Positions 18,567-27,356 of a stretch of DNA of 64,000 bases are shown in pieces. The notes under the pieces were generated by a model. That model had not been told where the DNA came from. It did no database searches and was given only the letters and a program-made list of their open reading frames with translations. Position 1 is the stretch's first letter. Each line of letters begins with the position of its first letter. The stretch comes from Planctomycetota bacterium (GTDB lineage Bacteria; Planctomycetota; UBA11346). Location: the NCBI GenBank assembly GCA_016745075.1, contig JADGDD010000001.1, positions 497,125 to 561,124 on the forward strand, in the 5' to 3' direction. The translations under genes and the position numbers were made by a program.

Positions 18567-18600
18567 AAAAAGAGCGATGCCTTTTGGGCATCGCTCTTTT
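18567..18600. terminator. Bidirectional intrinsic terminator between rhaI and the cyclophilin gene
   Basis: A perfect hairpin (AAAAGAGCGATGCC / GGCATCGCTCTTTT with a TTTTG loop) lies 21 bases after the rhaI stop. A and T runs on both sides make it work for the convergent cyclophilin gene as well. Confidence 0.9.
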
Positions 18601-18639
18601 CGTTGATTGATGGAAACAAGTTGCTGAAAATAAAGGGTC

Positions 18640-19095
18640 TTATTTAACAAGCTCGATAGAGAAAACATCACCTTGTTTAACAGCATTCACCACGTCGAGA
18701 TCAGTAGGAGAAGCAATACGACCAAAGACTGTGTGTACACCATCAAGATGCGGAGTGCTGGTATGCGTAACGAAAAACTGACTACCACCTGTGTTTGGTC
18801 CAGCATGAGCCATGCTCAAAGTGCCTGGTTCATGCTTTTCTGGGTTTTCTGGGCCAACTTCACAGTCGATGGTATAGCCAGGACTGCCAGTACCAGGCTG
18901 TCCCTTTGCTCCTTCACGTGAATGTGGGCAACCGCCTTGAATCATAAAGTTGGCGATAACTCGGTGAAAGCTGAGTTCTTTGTAGAAGTCTTCTTCAATC
19001 AGTTTGATGAAGTTTGCAACAGCGATAGGGGCTGTTTTTTCAAAGAGGTTTAAAGTAATGTCACCGCGCTCGGTGTGGATGATCGCTTGAGGCAT
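18640..19095 (-). CDS. Peptidyl-prolyl cis-trans isomerase, cyclophilin type
   Basis: This 151-residue single-domain cyclophilin has the catalytic arginine in [15 protein letters not shown], the substrate-binding [18 protein letters not shown] and the [12 protein letters not shown] motif. There is no signal peptide, so it is cytosolic (PpiB-like). It speeds proline isomerisation during folding. The start ATG has AGGAG about seven bases upstream (CTTAGGAGCAGAC). It is convergent with rhaI and divergent from the FHA gene. Confidence 0.95.
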   Translation of the reverse strand: MPQAIIHTERGDITLNLFEKTAPIAVANFIKLIEEDFYKELSFHRVIANFMIQGGCPHSREGAKGQPGTGSPGYTIDCEVGPENPEKHEPGTLSMAHAGPNTGGSQFFVTHTSTPHLDGVHTVFGRIASPTDLDVVNAVKQGDVFSIELVK

Positions 19096-19156
19096 GTCTG
19101 CTCCTAAGATTGTGAGTTAAGACGCTCCAGCTTCATACTTTATGCGATGGTGCAAG

Positions 19157-19174
19157 GGCAACTTCACGGTTGCC
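19157..19174. promoter_or_regulatory. Inverted repeat GGCAAC-N6-GTTGCC in the cyclophilin/FHA divergent region
   Basis: A perfect six-base inverted repeat with weaker symmetry outside (CAA/TTG) and a T-rich stretch on the right lies about 30 bases before the FHA gene. It could be an operator shared by the two divergent genes, or a hairpin in the FHA leader. No known site matches. Confidence 0.4.
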
Positions 19175-19203
19175 ATTTGTTGTTTTTCTGATGTGCTAAA
19201 GGC

Positions 19204-19917
19204 ATGGCTATTAACATTGACTTTTATCTCGTATCTGCTGACCGTCGTGCACGTCGTTTGTTGCCAAATAAGGTATATGGGATGGGCCGCGATCCTGCTG
19301 GTGAGATACCAATACAAGATGCGCTTATCTCTCGCAGACATGCAGAGCTGGTCTGGAGCGATGATACACAATGGACGTTGGTAGATTGTAATAGCCGTAA
19401 CGGTGTTCTCGTAAATGGAGAAAAGGTTGAAGGTTCACGTCAGTTGGTTGACGGTGATCAGTTTCAACTTGGTGGACAAGTCTTTAATTATTATTTAGTG
19501 CCGCCAAATTCTGATCTGGGTACTATTTCTCAACAGGCGCCAGAAATATCTAGCCAAGTGACCATGGCTCCAGGCATGAATTTAAGCAGCCTTGCAGCAG
19601 CTTCTTCTGCTTTCTCTGGTGAAATAAGCAATGGCTTGCCGGAACTTATTCAGTTTTTCATTATGACCCGCAAGACAGGCCGTTTGGATTTAGCTGATAA
19701 GAACGCCTCAGTTTGGTTAATTGATGGCATTCCGCGCGATGCGTCAGTTGATACTTTAAAGGGCTATGATGCTCTTATTAGTCTCAGCTCAAATCCAGGA
19801 AGTCAGTTCGCTTTTTTTGCTGATGAAATGCCAGCAGGTGCACCAACTATTGATGGTAGTGCTGATGGTATTCTTATGGAACTTGCACGTGTTATGGATG
19901 AAGGCAATCGTTCATAA
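19204..19917 (+). CDS. FHA domain protein fused to a DUF4388 (PATAN-like) domain
   Basis: Residues 1-100 form a forkhead-associated domain, which binds phosphothreonine: GMGRDPAGEIPIQDALISRRHAEL and SRNGVLVNGEKV carry the Gly-Arg, Ser-x-x-His and Asn-Gly positions. A linker of about 35 residues follows, then a DUF4388 domain (FSGEISNGLPELIQFFIMTRKTG, LADKNASVWLIDG), a domain often seen in two-component and gliding/secretion regulators. There is no membrane segment. Function would be phospho-dependent docking or signalling; the partner kinase is not in the window. The PfkB kinase gene starts 99 bases downstream. Confidence 0.88.
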   Translation: MAINIDFYLVSADRRARRLLPNKVYGMGRDPAGEIPIQDALISRRHAELVWSDDTQWTLVDCNSRNGVLVNGEKVEGSRQLVDGDQFQLGGQVFNYYLVPPNSDLGTISQQAPEISSQVTMAPGMNLSSLAAASSAFSGEISNGLPELIQFFIMTRKTGRLDLADKNASVWLIDGIPRDASVDTLKGYDALISLSSNPGSQFAFFADEMPAGAPTIDGSADGILMELARVMDEGNRS

Positions 19918-20016
19918 AGTAGTAGATGGCATCAAGGTCTCTAGATTTTTTTATAATACAATCCATGTATGCGTAATGCTCGGAATGAGTCACCACGTAA
20001 TTGGTAAAGGGAAAAA

Positions 20017-21090
20017 ATGAGTGAAGAAAATATTGTAGTGGCAGACACGTTCGCCAATTCTTCGGAAGAACAAACGCAACCAACTGTAGAGCTTATTGGT
20101 ATTGGTTCGCCACTTGTTGATGTTTTGCTGGATGTAGAAGATGCCTTTTTATCTAAACATGTAGAAGGCGCTAAAGGTGGTATGGAACTGGTTTCCGCTG
20201 ATATTATTTCAGGTATTCTAGAACAAACCGAAGTTGAGCCGAAACGGGTTCCAGGTGGTGCTGCATCAAATACCACCGTTGGTTGTGCAAACCTTGGCAT
20301 TAGCAGTGCTTTTATTGGTTGTGCAGGTGCTGATGATAACGCCAAATATTATAGCGCTGCGTTGTATGCACAAGGTTGTGAGGCACGTTTGCTGACTCAT
20401 GAGTCAGAACCAACTGGACATGTTCTGAGTTTAGTCACGCCAGATGCAGAACGCACTATGCGCACTTGTTTAGGGGCAGCAGCTACGCTTGACCCTGCGC
20501 ATGTTACAGCCGATATGTTTGCTGGTGCACGCGTTGTTATGTTAGAGGGCTATACTTTATTTAATCATGCACTGACTCGTGCGATTGCGGATGCAGCTCA
20601 TGAAGCTGGTTGTAAGTTGGCTCTCGACTTTGCTTCATTTGAAGTAGTGGCTGCGAATAAAGACATCATCACTGAATTACTTGATACCCGCGTTGATATT
20701 GTTTTTGCTAATGAAGACGAAGCTACAGCATGGATGGGCGATAGCGAAGAGGCTGCTGGTGGTTTAAAAGCGGCTTTAGAAAGCTTGGCGGCTCGCTGCG
20801 AAATTGCCGTTGTAAAAATGGGTGCTGATGGTGCACTTATCGCAGCAGGTGACGAACGAGTCACTGTGGAAGCGGTTCGTGCAGAAGCCATAGATACAAC
20901 GGGTGCTGGAGACAATTGGGCAGCAGGATTCCTTGCTGGTTATTTACGGGATCTTCCACTTGCTACTTGTGGTAATTTGGCGGCTCAAGCCGGTGCTGCC
21001 GCCGTTTCGGTTATGGGGGCTGTCTTGCCACCAGATGATTGGAAACGCATGCGTGGTTATCTTGAAGCATGGTTACCAGCAGGAAGATGA
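20017..21090 (+). CDS. PfkB family carbohydrate/nucleoside kinase (adenosine-kinase-like)
   Basis: This 357-residue ribokinase-family enzyme has the N-terminal signature VPGGAASNTTVGCANLG and the C-terminal ATP-binding signature DTTGAGDNWAAGFLAGYL with the catalytic Asp at residue 299. The N-terminus (VELIGIGSPLVDVLLDVED) and LGAAATL near residue 150 are typical of the adenosine kinase-like branch, so a nucleoside or sugar is the likely substrate. Its stop overlaps the speA start (ATGA), so it is translationally coupled to a polyamine enzyme. Why a kinase should lead that operon is not clear. Identity as PfkB is firm; substrate is inference. Confidence 0.9.
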   Translation: MSEENIVVADTFANSSEEQTQPTVELIGIGSPLVDVLLDVEDAFLSKHVEGAKGGMELVSADIISGILEQTEVEPKRVPGGAASNTTVGCANLGISSAFIGCAGADDNAKYYSAALYAQGCEARLLTHESEPTGHVLSLVTPDAERTMRTCLGAAATLDPAHVTADMFAGARVVMLEGYTLFNHALTRAIADAAHEAGCKLALDFASFEVVAANKDIITELLDTRVDIVFANEDEATAWMGDSEEAAGGLKAALESLAARCEIAVVKMGADGALIAAGDERVTVEAVRAEAIDTTGAGDNWAAGFLAGYLRDLPLATCGNLAAQAGAAAVSVMGAVLPPDDWKRMRGYLEAWLPAGR

Positions 21091-23009
21091 CAACGCAAGA
21101 CCCGTGGACGGTAGAAAAAGCCGCAGAAACTTATGGCATTCACGGCTGGTCCAATAATTATTTTGAAATAAGCGAAGTGGGCGAGGTAACCGTTAAGCTG
21201 CCACATGGCGATACCACTCAAAGTATTGCATTGATGGATATTATCACGGGGTTACATGAACGTGGTATGGGGTCCCCCGTTTTATTGCGTTTCCGTGATA
21301 TTATTGCTGCACGTATTACTCGTATTCATACCTGCTTTCGTGCGGCTATGAAACGGTATCATTACACTGGTACATACCGGGGTGTTTTTCCTATTAAGGT
21401 CAATCAGCAACAACAGGTTATCGAGGAAATTTCTCGGGTTGGTGCAGGTTTCCATCATGGTCTGGAGGCGGGTAGTAAAGCCGAGTTGATGATTGCTCTT
21501 GCTTATTTGCAGGATGAGCAGTCTCTGCTTATTTGTAACGGTTATAAAGACGAAGAGTTTATTGATCTTGCTCTGTGGGGCCAGCGGCTTGGTATGAACG
21601 TTGTCTTGGTTATAGAAATGCTCGGTGAGCTTGAGCTTATTATCAAACGAGCACAACTGATGGGTATAAAACCAGTTCTTGGTCTACGTGCGAAATTAAG
21701 CTCGCGGGCAAGTGGTAAATGGAATGATTCAGGCGGTGATAGAAGCGTCTTTGGCCTGTCTGCGCATGACATGATTCAAGTTGTCGATAGGTTGCGCGAA
21801 GTCGATATGCTGGGCTGTCTACACATGTTGCATTTTCATCTTGGGAGCCAAATCCCCAATATTACAGACATCCGAACAGCCGTAGCGGAGGCAGCTCGTG
21901 TGTATATCGACCTCGCACGCGAGGGTGCTACTCTTGGTATTTTAGATATCGGTGGTGGTCTTGCCGTTGATTATGATGGTTCCCATTCAAACTTTAGTTG
22001 TAGTCGTAATTATGGTCTTGATGAATATGCCAGTGATATTATAGAAACCTTATTACCGTTGTTAGAAGATGCGAATATTCAACATCCAGATATTGTGAGT
22101 GAATCTGGTCGTGCTTTGGTTGCCCACAGCTCTGTGTTGGTTTTTGATATCTTAGACGCAACACGTTTTGAATGTCATGACGCACCGAGTCTTGATAAAA
22201 GCGATAAGAATCTACCGCAATCACTCGTAGACCTTTATGATGTGTATACTGAATTATCACCACGACGTTTACAAGAATTTTACAATGATGCACTCTATTA
22301 TAGAGATCAATTACGCTCAGACTTTAATCATGGTATGGTGTCTTTGCGACAACGTGCTTTAGGTGAGCAATTCTTTTGGGCAACCCTAACCCGCATCCAA
22401 ACAGAATTACTGAAGCTTGATCGTGTACCAGAAGATTTAAAAGAATTTTCTGCTCAGCTTGGGGATATTTATTATGGGAATTTTAGCGTTTTTCAAAGTC
22501 TACCAGACCATTGGGCGATAGAGCAGGTTTTCCCCGTTATGCCTTTACACCGTCTGAACGAAGAACCAACTCGTTTGGTTACACTATCAGACATAACCTG
22601 TGATTGTGATGGAGTGATAGACCGTTTTATTGACCAACATGATGTCGCACGTTCCCTACCGTTACATACATTACATCCAGATAAACCATATATGTTAGGT
22701 GTGTTTTTGGTCGGTGCTTACCAAGAAACTCTTGGTGATTTGCATAATTTATTTGGTGATACAAATATTGCAGCTGTTCACCTAGATGAAGACGGCAGTT
22801 TAGACTATACGAACGAAGTTCAGGGTGATACTGTTGCAGATGTCGTCAGTTACGTTGAGTATGAGCCAAAAGAACTGGCCGCACGGATTCGAGTTAAAGC
22901 GGAAACGGCTGTACGTAAAAAAGTTTTTTCTGCTTCAGATAGACGTACATTGATTGAAGCCTACGCTCACAGTTTGCGTGGTTACACCTATTTTGAACGA
23001 GAACTGTGA
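21087..23009 (+). CDS. speA: Biosynthetic arginine decarboxylase
   Basis: SpeA converts arginine to agmatine with PLP. It is 640 residues, near the E. coli length of 658. The PLP lysine is in FPIKVNQQQQV (Lys104); HHGLEAGSKAEL, LLICNGYKDEEFI, FHLGSQIPN, LDIGGGLAVDYDG and LSDITCDCDG are characteristic of the fold-III alanine-racemase-like SpeA group. The start ATG at 21087 overlaps the kinase stop; the frame is open a few codons further up. It is the first polyamine enzyme of the cluster, feeding agmatine to the deiminase and amidase downstream. A 53-base gap precedes the dehydrogenase gene. Confidence 0.96.
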   Translation: MTTQDPWTVEKAAETYGIHGWSNNYFEISEVGEVTVKLPHGDTTQSIALMDIITGLHERGMGSPVLLRFRDIIAARITRIHTCFRAAMKRYHYTGTYRGVFPIKVNQQQQVIEEISRVGAGFHHGLEAGSKAELMIALAYLQDEQSLLICNGYKDEEFIDLALWGQRLGMNVVLVIEMLGELELIIKRAQLMGIKPVLGLRAKLSSRASGKWNDSGGDRSVFGLSAHDMIQVVDRLREVDMLGCLHMLHFHLGSQIPNITDIRTAVAEAARVYIDLAREGATLGILDIGGGLAVDYDGSHSNFSCSRNYGLDEYASDIIETLLPLLEDANIQHPDIVSESGRALVAHSSVLVFDILDATRFECHDAPSLDKSDKNLPQSLVDLYDVYTELSPRRLQEFYNDALYYRDQLRSDFNHGMVSLRQRALGEQFFWATLTRIQTELLKLDRVPEDLKEFSAQLGDIYYGNFSVFQSLPDHWAIEQVFPVMPLHRLNEEPTRLVTLSDITCDCDGVIDRFIDQHDVARSLPLHTLHPDKPYMLGVFLVGAYQETLGDLHNLFGDTNIAAVHLDEDGSLDYTNEVQGDTVADVVSYVEYEPKELAARIRVKAETAVRKKVFSASDRRTLIEAYAHSLRGYTYFEREL

Positions 23010-23062
23010 TGGCAGCAATCAATTTCCACATTATATATTTTAAAACATGAAAGGCTCTTTCT

Positions 23063-24271
23063 ATGTCACATGTTCTCATTATTGGAGCAGGCGGTGTTAG
23101 CGGTGTTGTGGTTCATAAATGCGCAGCTCATTCTGATGTTTTTACTCAGATTACTTTAGCCAGTCGGACAAAAAGCAAGTGTGATGCTATTGCAAAGAGC
23201 GTTCACGAACGTTTGGGAGTCATAGTCGAAACCGCCCAAATAGATGCAGATGACGTAGTTGCAACTACGGCTCTGATTAAAGCCTGCAAAGCAGAATTGG
23301 TCATTAATGTGGCATTGCCGTATCAAGACCTTCATCTTATGGATGCCTGTCTAGCGGCAGGTGCTCATTATTTAGATACCGCAAATTACGAGCCGATAGA
23401 TGAAGCAAAGTTTGAATATAAATGGCAATGGGCTTATCGTGAGCGTTTTGAAAAAGCAGGACTGATGGCCCTACTTGGCTCTGGTTTTGACCCCGGTGTG
23501 ACCAATGTATTTTGTGCGCATGCCGCGAAACATCATTTTGATGAAATTCATACTGTTGATATTATGGATTGTAATGGTGGAGATCATGGCAAGGCTTTTG
23601 CCACAAATTTTAATCCAGAAATTAATATTCGGGAAATCACACAAAACGGACGGTATTGGCAGACAGGTACGTGGAAAGAAACAGGTCCTTTGGAAATACA
23701 TACGCCATTTGACTTTGCCGAAGTTGGTGAACGTGAAATGTATTTGATGTACCATGAAGAAATGGAAAGTCTGGTTGAACATCTCCCACATTTGAAGCGT
23801 ATTCGTTTCTGGATGACCTTTGGTCAAGAATATATTACGCATCTGCGTGTGTTAAGCAACGTTGGTATGACTTCCATTGAACCACTACAGTATGAAGGCA
23901 AAGAGATTGTACCGTTGCAATTTCTTAAAGCTGTATTGCCGCAACCAGAAAGTCTTGGAGAGGGGTATCAGGGAAAAACTAATATTGGCTGTTGGATAGA
24001 AGGAGTTAAAGACGGCAAAGAAAAACGATATTATATTCATAATATTTGTGACCATGCTGAATGCTTTCAAGAAGTCGGTTCACAAGCTATTAGCTATACA
24101 ACAGGTGTGCCAACGATGATAGGTGCACGATTGATGTTAGAAAACATTTGGAAGCGTCCTGGCGTGTGGAACGTAGAACAATTTGACCCTGACCCGTTTA
24201 TGACATTATTATCGACCAATGGCTTACCGTGGAGAGAAACTTTCCCAACAGAAGCACACCCAACACCGTAG
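23063..24271 (+). CDS. Carboxyspermidine/carboxynorspermidine dehydrogenase (saccharopine dehydrogenase-like)
   Basis: This 402-residue protein has an N-terminal NAD(P)-binding Rossmann motif (VLIIGAGGVSGVVVHKCA) and a saccharopine dehydrogenase-like fold (ALLGSGFDPGVTNVFCAHA, YLDTANYEP). It matches the CASDH/CANSDH family, which condenses putrescine or diaminopropane with aspartate semialdehyde and reduces the imine to carboxyspermidine or carboxynorspermidine. Six bases separate it from the decarboxylase that acts next, and arginine and agmatine enzymes surround it, which strongly supports a polyamine rather than lysine role. With putrescine as the local product, carboxyspermidine is the more likely product (inference). 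Confidence 0.92.
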   Translation: MSHVLIIGAGGVSGVVVHKCAAHSDVFTQITLASRTKSKCDAIAKSVHERLGVIVETAQIDADDVVATTALIKACKAELVINVALPYQDLHLMDACLAAGAHYLDTANYEPIDEAKFEYKWQWAYRERFEKAGLMALLGSGFDPGVTNVFCAHAAKHHFDEIHTVDIMDCNGGDHGKAFATNFNPEINIREITQNGRYWQTGTWKETGPLEIHTPFDFAEVGEREMYLMYHEEMESLVEHLPHLKRIRFWMTFGQEYITHLRVLSNVGMTSIEPLQYEGKEIVPLQFLKAVLPQPESLGEGYQGKTNIGCWIEGVKDGKEKRYYIHNICDHAECFQEVGSQAISYTTGVPTMIGARLMLENIWKRPGVWNVEQFDPDPFMTLLSTNGLPWRETFPTEAHPTP

Positions 24272-24277
24272 TCTATA

Positions 24278-25441
24278 ATGGAGATGATAAAACCAACAGA
24301 AGGGCATATTTTAAACGGTTTGGGTCTGTCAGATATTCAAACACCTTGTACGATTATAGACCTTGTTGCACTTGAGAAAAATGCACAAGTGATTGAGAGG
24401 GTGCGTTCAGCAACAGGTGTAAAAATACTTGCTGCCCTAAAGGCCTTTGCTCTTTGGAAATTATTTCCTGTAATTGCTCCGTATTGTGACGGCACCTGTG
24501 CTTCTGGTCCGATAGAAGCACAATTAGGAAAAGACTATTTTCCGGGGGAAGTTCATGTTTTTTCTCCTGGTTATAGTGATGAAGATATGCGCATGTGTGC
24601 AGAGCTCTCCCATCACATGGTTTTCAATAGCGTTCATCAATTACATACATTTCAGCGTTTGTCGCAACAAGAAGGGTATGCAGATGTTTCTGTTGGCTTG
24701 CGAATCAACCCTGAATATTCAGAAGTGGAAACCGAGTCGTATAATCCCTGTGCTGTAGGCTCACGTCTTGGTATCAGAAAACGAGATCTTGCGCTCAAGG
24801 ATATGATTGGGGTAGATGGCTTACATTTCCATACGATGTGTGAACAGGATAGCTATACCTTAGAACGAACACTCTCCATTGTTGAGAAAAAATTTGCAGA
24901 GTATCTGGACAGATGCTCGTGGGTTAATTGTGGTGGTGGACATCACATCACTAACCCCGCATATGATGTGGACCATCTCATTGCTGTGCTTCAAGCATTT
25001 CAACAGCGGCATCCGCATGTACAAATATATCTTGAGCCAGGAGAAGCAATCGCTTTAGGCACGGGAGTCTTGCTTGCAACTGTTCAAGATGTGGTGCAGG
25101 CAGATATTCCTGTTGCCATTTTGGATGTTAGTGCAACTGCTCACATGCCTGATGTATTAGAAATGCCCTATAGCCCAGATGTTTGGGGAACAGGTGGTGA
25201 CTGGAGCTGTCGATTAGCCGGAAATAGTTGTCTTACTGGCGATGTGATTGGTGTATACCGTTTCCCTGCTCCGCTGGAACGTGGGGATAAAGTCGTTTTT
25301 GGGGATATGGCTCATTATACCACAGTAAAAACAACAACCTTTAATGGTGTGCGTTTACCAAGCCTGGCAACATGGGATGGTCAAACATTTCAGCTATTAA
25401 ACACATTTGGATATGAGGCTTACCGTGATCGTTTATCGTAG
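24278..25441 (+). CDS. nspC: Carboxynorspermidine/carboxyspermidine decarboxylase
   Basis: This PLP-dependent fold-III decarboxylase of 387 residues is related to diaminopimelate decarboxylase. The PLP lysine is in LAALKAFALW (Lys55). Other landmarks are CASGPIEAQLG, LRINPEYSEV, LHFHTMCEQ, WVNCGGGHHI, YLEPGEAI and the late GDMAHYTTVKTTTFNG, typical of NspC. It removes the carboxyl group from carboxyspermidine (or carboxynorspermidine) to give spermidine (or norspermidine). It sits six bases after the dehydrogenase. Its last codons overlap the start of the agmatine deiminase gene. Confidence 0.94.
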   Translation: MEMIKPTEGHILNGLGLSDIQTPCTIIDLVALEKNAQVIERVRSATGVKILAALKAFALWKLFPVIAPYCDGTCASGPIEAQLGKDYFPGEVHVFSPGYSDEDMRMCAELSHHMVFNSVHQLHTFQRLSQQEGYADVSVGLRINPEYSEVETESYNPCAVGSRLGIRKRDLALKDMIGVDGLHFHTMCEQDSYTLERTLSIVEKKFAEYLDRCSWVNCGGGHHITNPAYDVDHLIAVLQAFQQRHPHVQIYLEPGEAIALGTGVLLATVQDVVQADIPVAILDVSATAHMPDVLEMPYSPDVWGTGGDWSCRLAGNSCLTGDVIGVYRFPAPLERGDKVVFGDMAHYTTVKTTTFNGVRLPSLATWDGQTFQLLNTFGYEAYRDRLS

Positions 25442-26477
25442 AGACGCTTCATCCAATCGTAGATTGCCAGCAGAGTGGGAAGCACAAGATGGTGTTCTGC
25501 TTATCTGGCCGCATGAAGCCAGTGATTGGGGTAATGTTTTAGATGATGTGGAACCCGCCTTTGCGATAATAGCAGCGAGCATAAGTCTGTACGAAAAAAT
25601 ATTAATCATTGGTGATTCGGAACGCTACCTTCCTCTTTGTTTACAAGCTGGCGCAGTCGAGCAAAACATAATATCTTGTGATTTCTATCAAACAAATGAT
25701 ACGTGGGCCAGAGATTGTGGGCCTATTACCATAAGAGAACGTGATAATCTTATACTGGGCGATTGGGTGTTTAATGGTTGGGGAAATAAATTTCCAGCCG
25801 AGGCAGATAATCAACTTACGAAATTTCTTATGACAGGTAAAATATTTCGGTCTCATTGTGAGTCATACTCAGAAGTCTTAGAGGGGGGAAGTATTGAATC
25901 TGACGGATTGAGAACGCTCTTGTCTACACGTGCTTGTCTCTTTCATAAAAACAGAAACCCAGATAAAAGACCGGAAGAGTTGTGTGATGTTATTTTAGAA
26001 CGTACTGGTGCAAATCGTATGGTTTTACTTGAAAATGGTGCTCTACTTGGGGATGATACTGATGCACATATCGATACACTGGCACGCTTTGCCTCAGACA
26101 GTACCATTATATATACCGCCTGTGACGACTGCTTAGATGAGCATTACGATGATCTTGCGGCAATGGAAAAAGAGTTACAAGAGCTGCGAACGACAGAAGG
26201 CGATCCATACCAATTACTGCCCTTACCATGGCCGAAGCCTTGTTATGCAGAAGACGGACAAAGACTGCCAGCCACTTATGCCAATTTTCTTATTATAAAC
26301 AATGCGGTATTAATGCCGCAATATGGTGATACCGTAAAAGACTCAGAAGCTCTTTCTGTTGTCGGCAAAGCTTTTTCCGATCGTGTTATTATTCCTATTC
26401 CAAGTCGAGCGTTTATTGAACAACATGGAAGTATTCATTGTTTAACAATGCAATTACCACAGGGGGTTCTCGTATGA
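25413..26477 (+). CDS. aguA: Agmatine deiminase
   Basis: It hydrolyses agmatine to N-carbamoylputrescine plus ammonia. The guanidine-modifying fold is seen in RLPAEWEAQDGVLLIWPH, WARDCGPITI, VLEGGSIESDG and HIDTLARF. The catalytic cysteine is in GSIHCLTMQ at residue 343 counting from the ATG at 25413. I place the start at that ATG, which overlaps the nspC stop by 29 bases; a GTG at 25425 would give a shorter overlap and is equally possible. The stop overlaps the aguB start (ATGA). Length of 354 residues is usual. Confidence 0.95.
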   Translation: MRLTVIVYRRDASSNRRLPAEWEAQDGVLLIWPHEASDWGNVLDDVEPAFAIIAASISLYEKILIIGDSERYLPLCLQAGAVEQNIISCDFYQTNDTWARDCGPITIRERDNLILGDWVFNGWGNKFPAEADNQLTKFLMTGKIFRSHCESYSEVLEGGSIESDGLRTLLSTRACLFHKNRNPDKRPEELCDVILERTGANRMVLLENGALLGDDTDAHIDTLARFASDSTIIYTACDDCLDEHYDDLAAMEKELQELRTTEGDPYQLLPLPWPKPCYAEDGQRLPATYANFLIINNAVLMPQYGDTVKDSEALSVVGKAFSDRVIIPIPSRAFIEQHGSIHCLTMQLPQGVLV

Positions 26478-27349
26478 AAGTTGCTGCCATTCAACATGCT
26501 TGTAAAGATACTACCCAAAAAACGATGGAGCATACCGCCTCGTTAATACGGCAAGCTGCCAAACTTGGTGCGGAGTTGGTTGTACTGCAAGAGCTACACT
26601 GTGATGTCTATTTTTGCCAAACAGAAAATGTAGAGACCTGTGGGAAGGCCGAACCTATTCCTGGTCCACAAACGGATTTCTTTGCAGCCCTAGCAAAAGA
26701 ACATGCTCTGGTTTTAGTTGGCTCATTCTTTGAACGGCGTGCCTCTGGCCTTTATCATAACACTGCGGTTGTCTTTGAAAAAAACGGCGATATAGCGGGA
26801 ACCTATAGAAAAATGCATATACCGGATGACCCTGGTTTTTATGAAAAATTCTATTTCACTCCCGGTGATAAGGGGTTTACTCCGATTCAAACATCTGTTG
26901 GTAAACTTGGAGTATTGGTGTGTTGGGACCAGTGGTATCCGGAAGCAGCTCGTCTGATGACGCTTGCAGGGGCTGATCTTTTGCTGTATCCAACCGCGAT
27001 AGGCTGGGATACCAACGACAGCTCAGAAGAGCAGGCACGTCAGCGTGAGGCATGGATAACCGTGCAACGGGGTCATGCTATAGCCAATGGTATCCCACTG
27101 ATTTCTGTTAACCGTGTTGGTCATGAGACTGACCCAAGTGGCAAGAGTACTGGTATTCAATTTTGGGGAAGCAGTTTCATTGTTGGCCCACAGGGTGAGT
27201 TTCTCAGTGAAGCCAACGAATTAGACGAACATATTCTCAGTTATGATATTAATCCTAAGCAAACAGAAGCGGTCCGTCGTATCTGGCCATTCTTACGTGA
27301 TCGCCGCATAGATGCCTATGGCGACATCACATCCCGTTGGCTTGATTAA
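26474..27349 (+). CDS. aguB: N-carbamoylputrescine amidase
   Basis: This nitrilase-family enzyme of 291 residues hydrolyses N-carbamoylputrescine to putrescine, CO2 and ammonia. The Glu-Lys-Cys triad is complete: Glu40 in LQELHCD, Lys113 in YRKMHIPDD and Cys150 in VCWDQWYPEA. The motif FYEKFYFTPGD is typical of AguB. The ATG at 26474 overlaps the aguA stop; an in-frame extension to 26438 overlaps aguA and is discarded. It completes the arginine-to-putrescine part of the cluster. It is convergent with the htrA-like gene, seven bases away. Confidence 0.96.
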   Translation: MKVAAIQHACKDTTQKTMEHTASLIRQAAKLGAELVVLQELHCDVYFCQTENVETCGKAEPIPGPQTDFFAALAKEHALVLVGSFFERRASGLYHNTAVVFEKNGDIAGTYRKMHIPDDPGFYEKFYFTPGDKGFTPIQTSVGKLGVLVCWDQWYPEAARLMTLAGADLLLYPTAIGWDTNDSSEEQARQREAWITVQRGHAIANGIPLISVNRVGHETDPSGKSTGIQFWGSSFIVGPQGEFLSEANELDEHILSYDINPKQTEAVRRIWPFLRDRRIDAYGDITSRWLD

Positions 27350-27356
27350 TAAACGT

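Noticed and set aside
19157..19174. Intrinsic terminator for a + strand gene
   Set aside because: No + strand gene lies upstream that it could terminate; a leader hairpin or operator is more likely.
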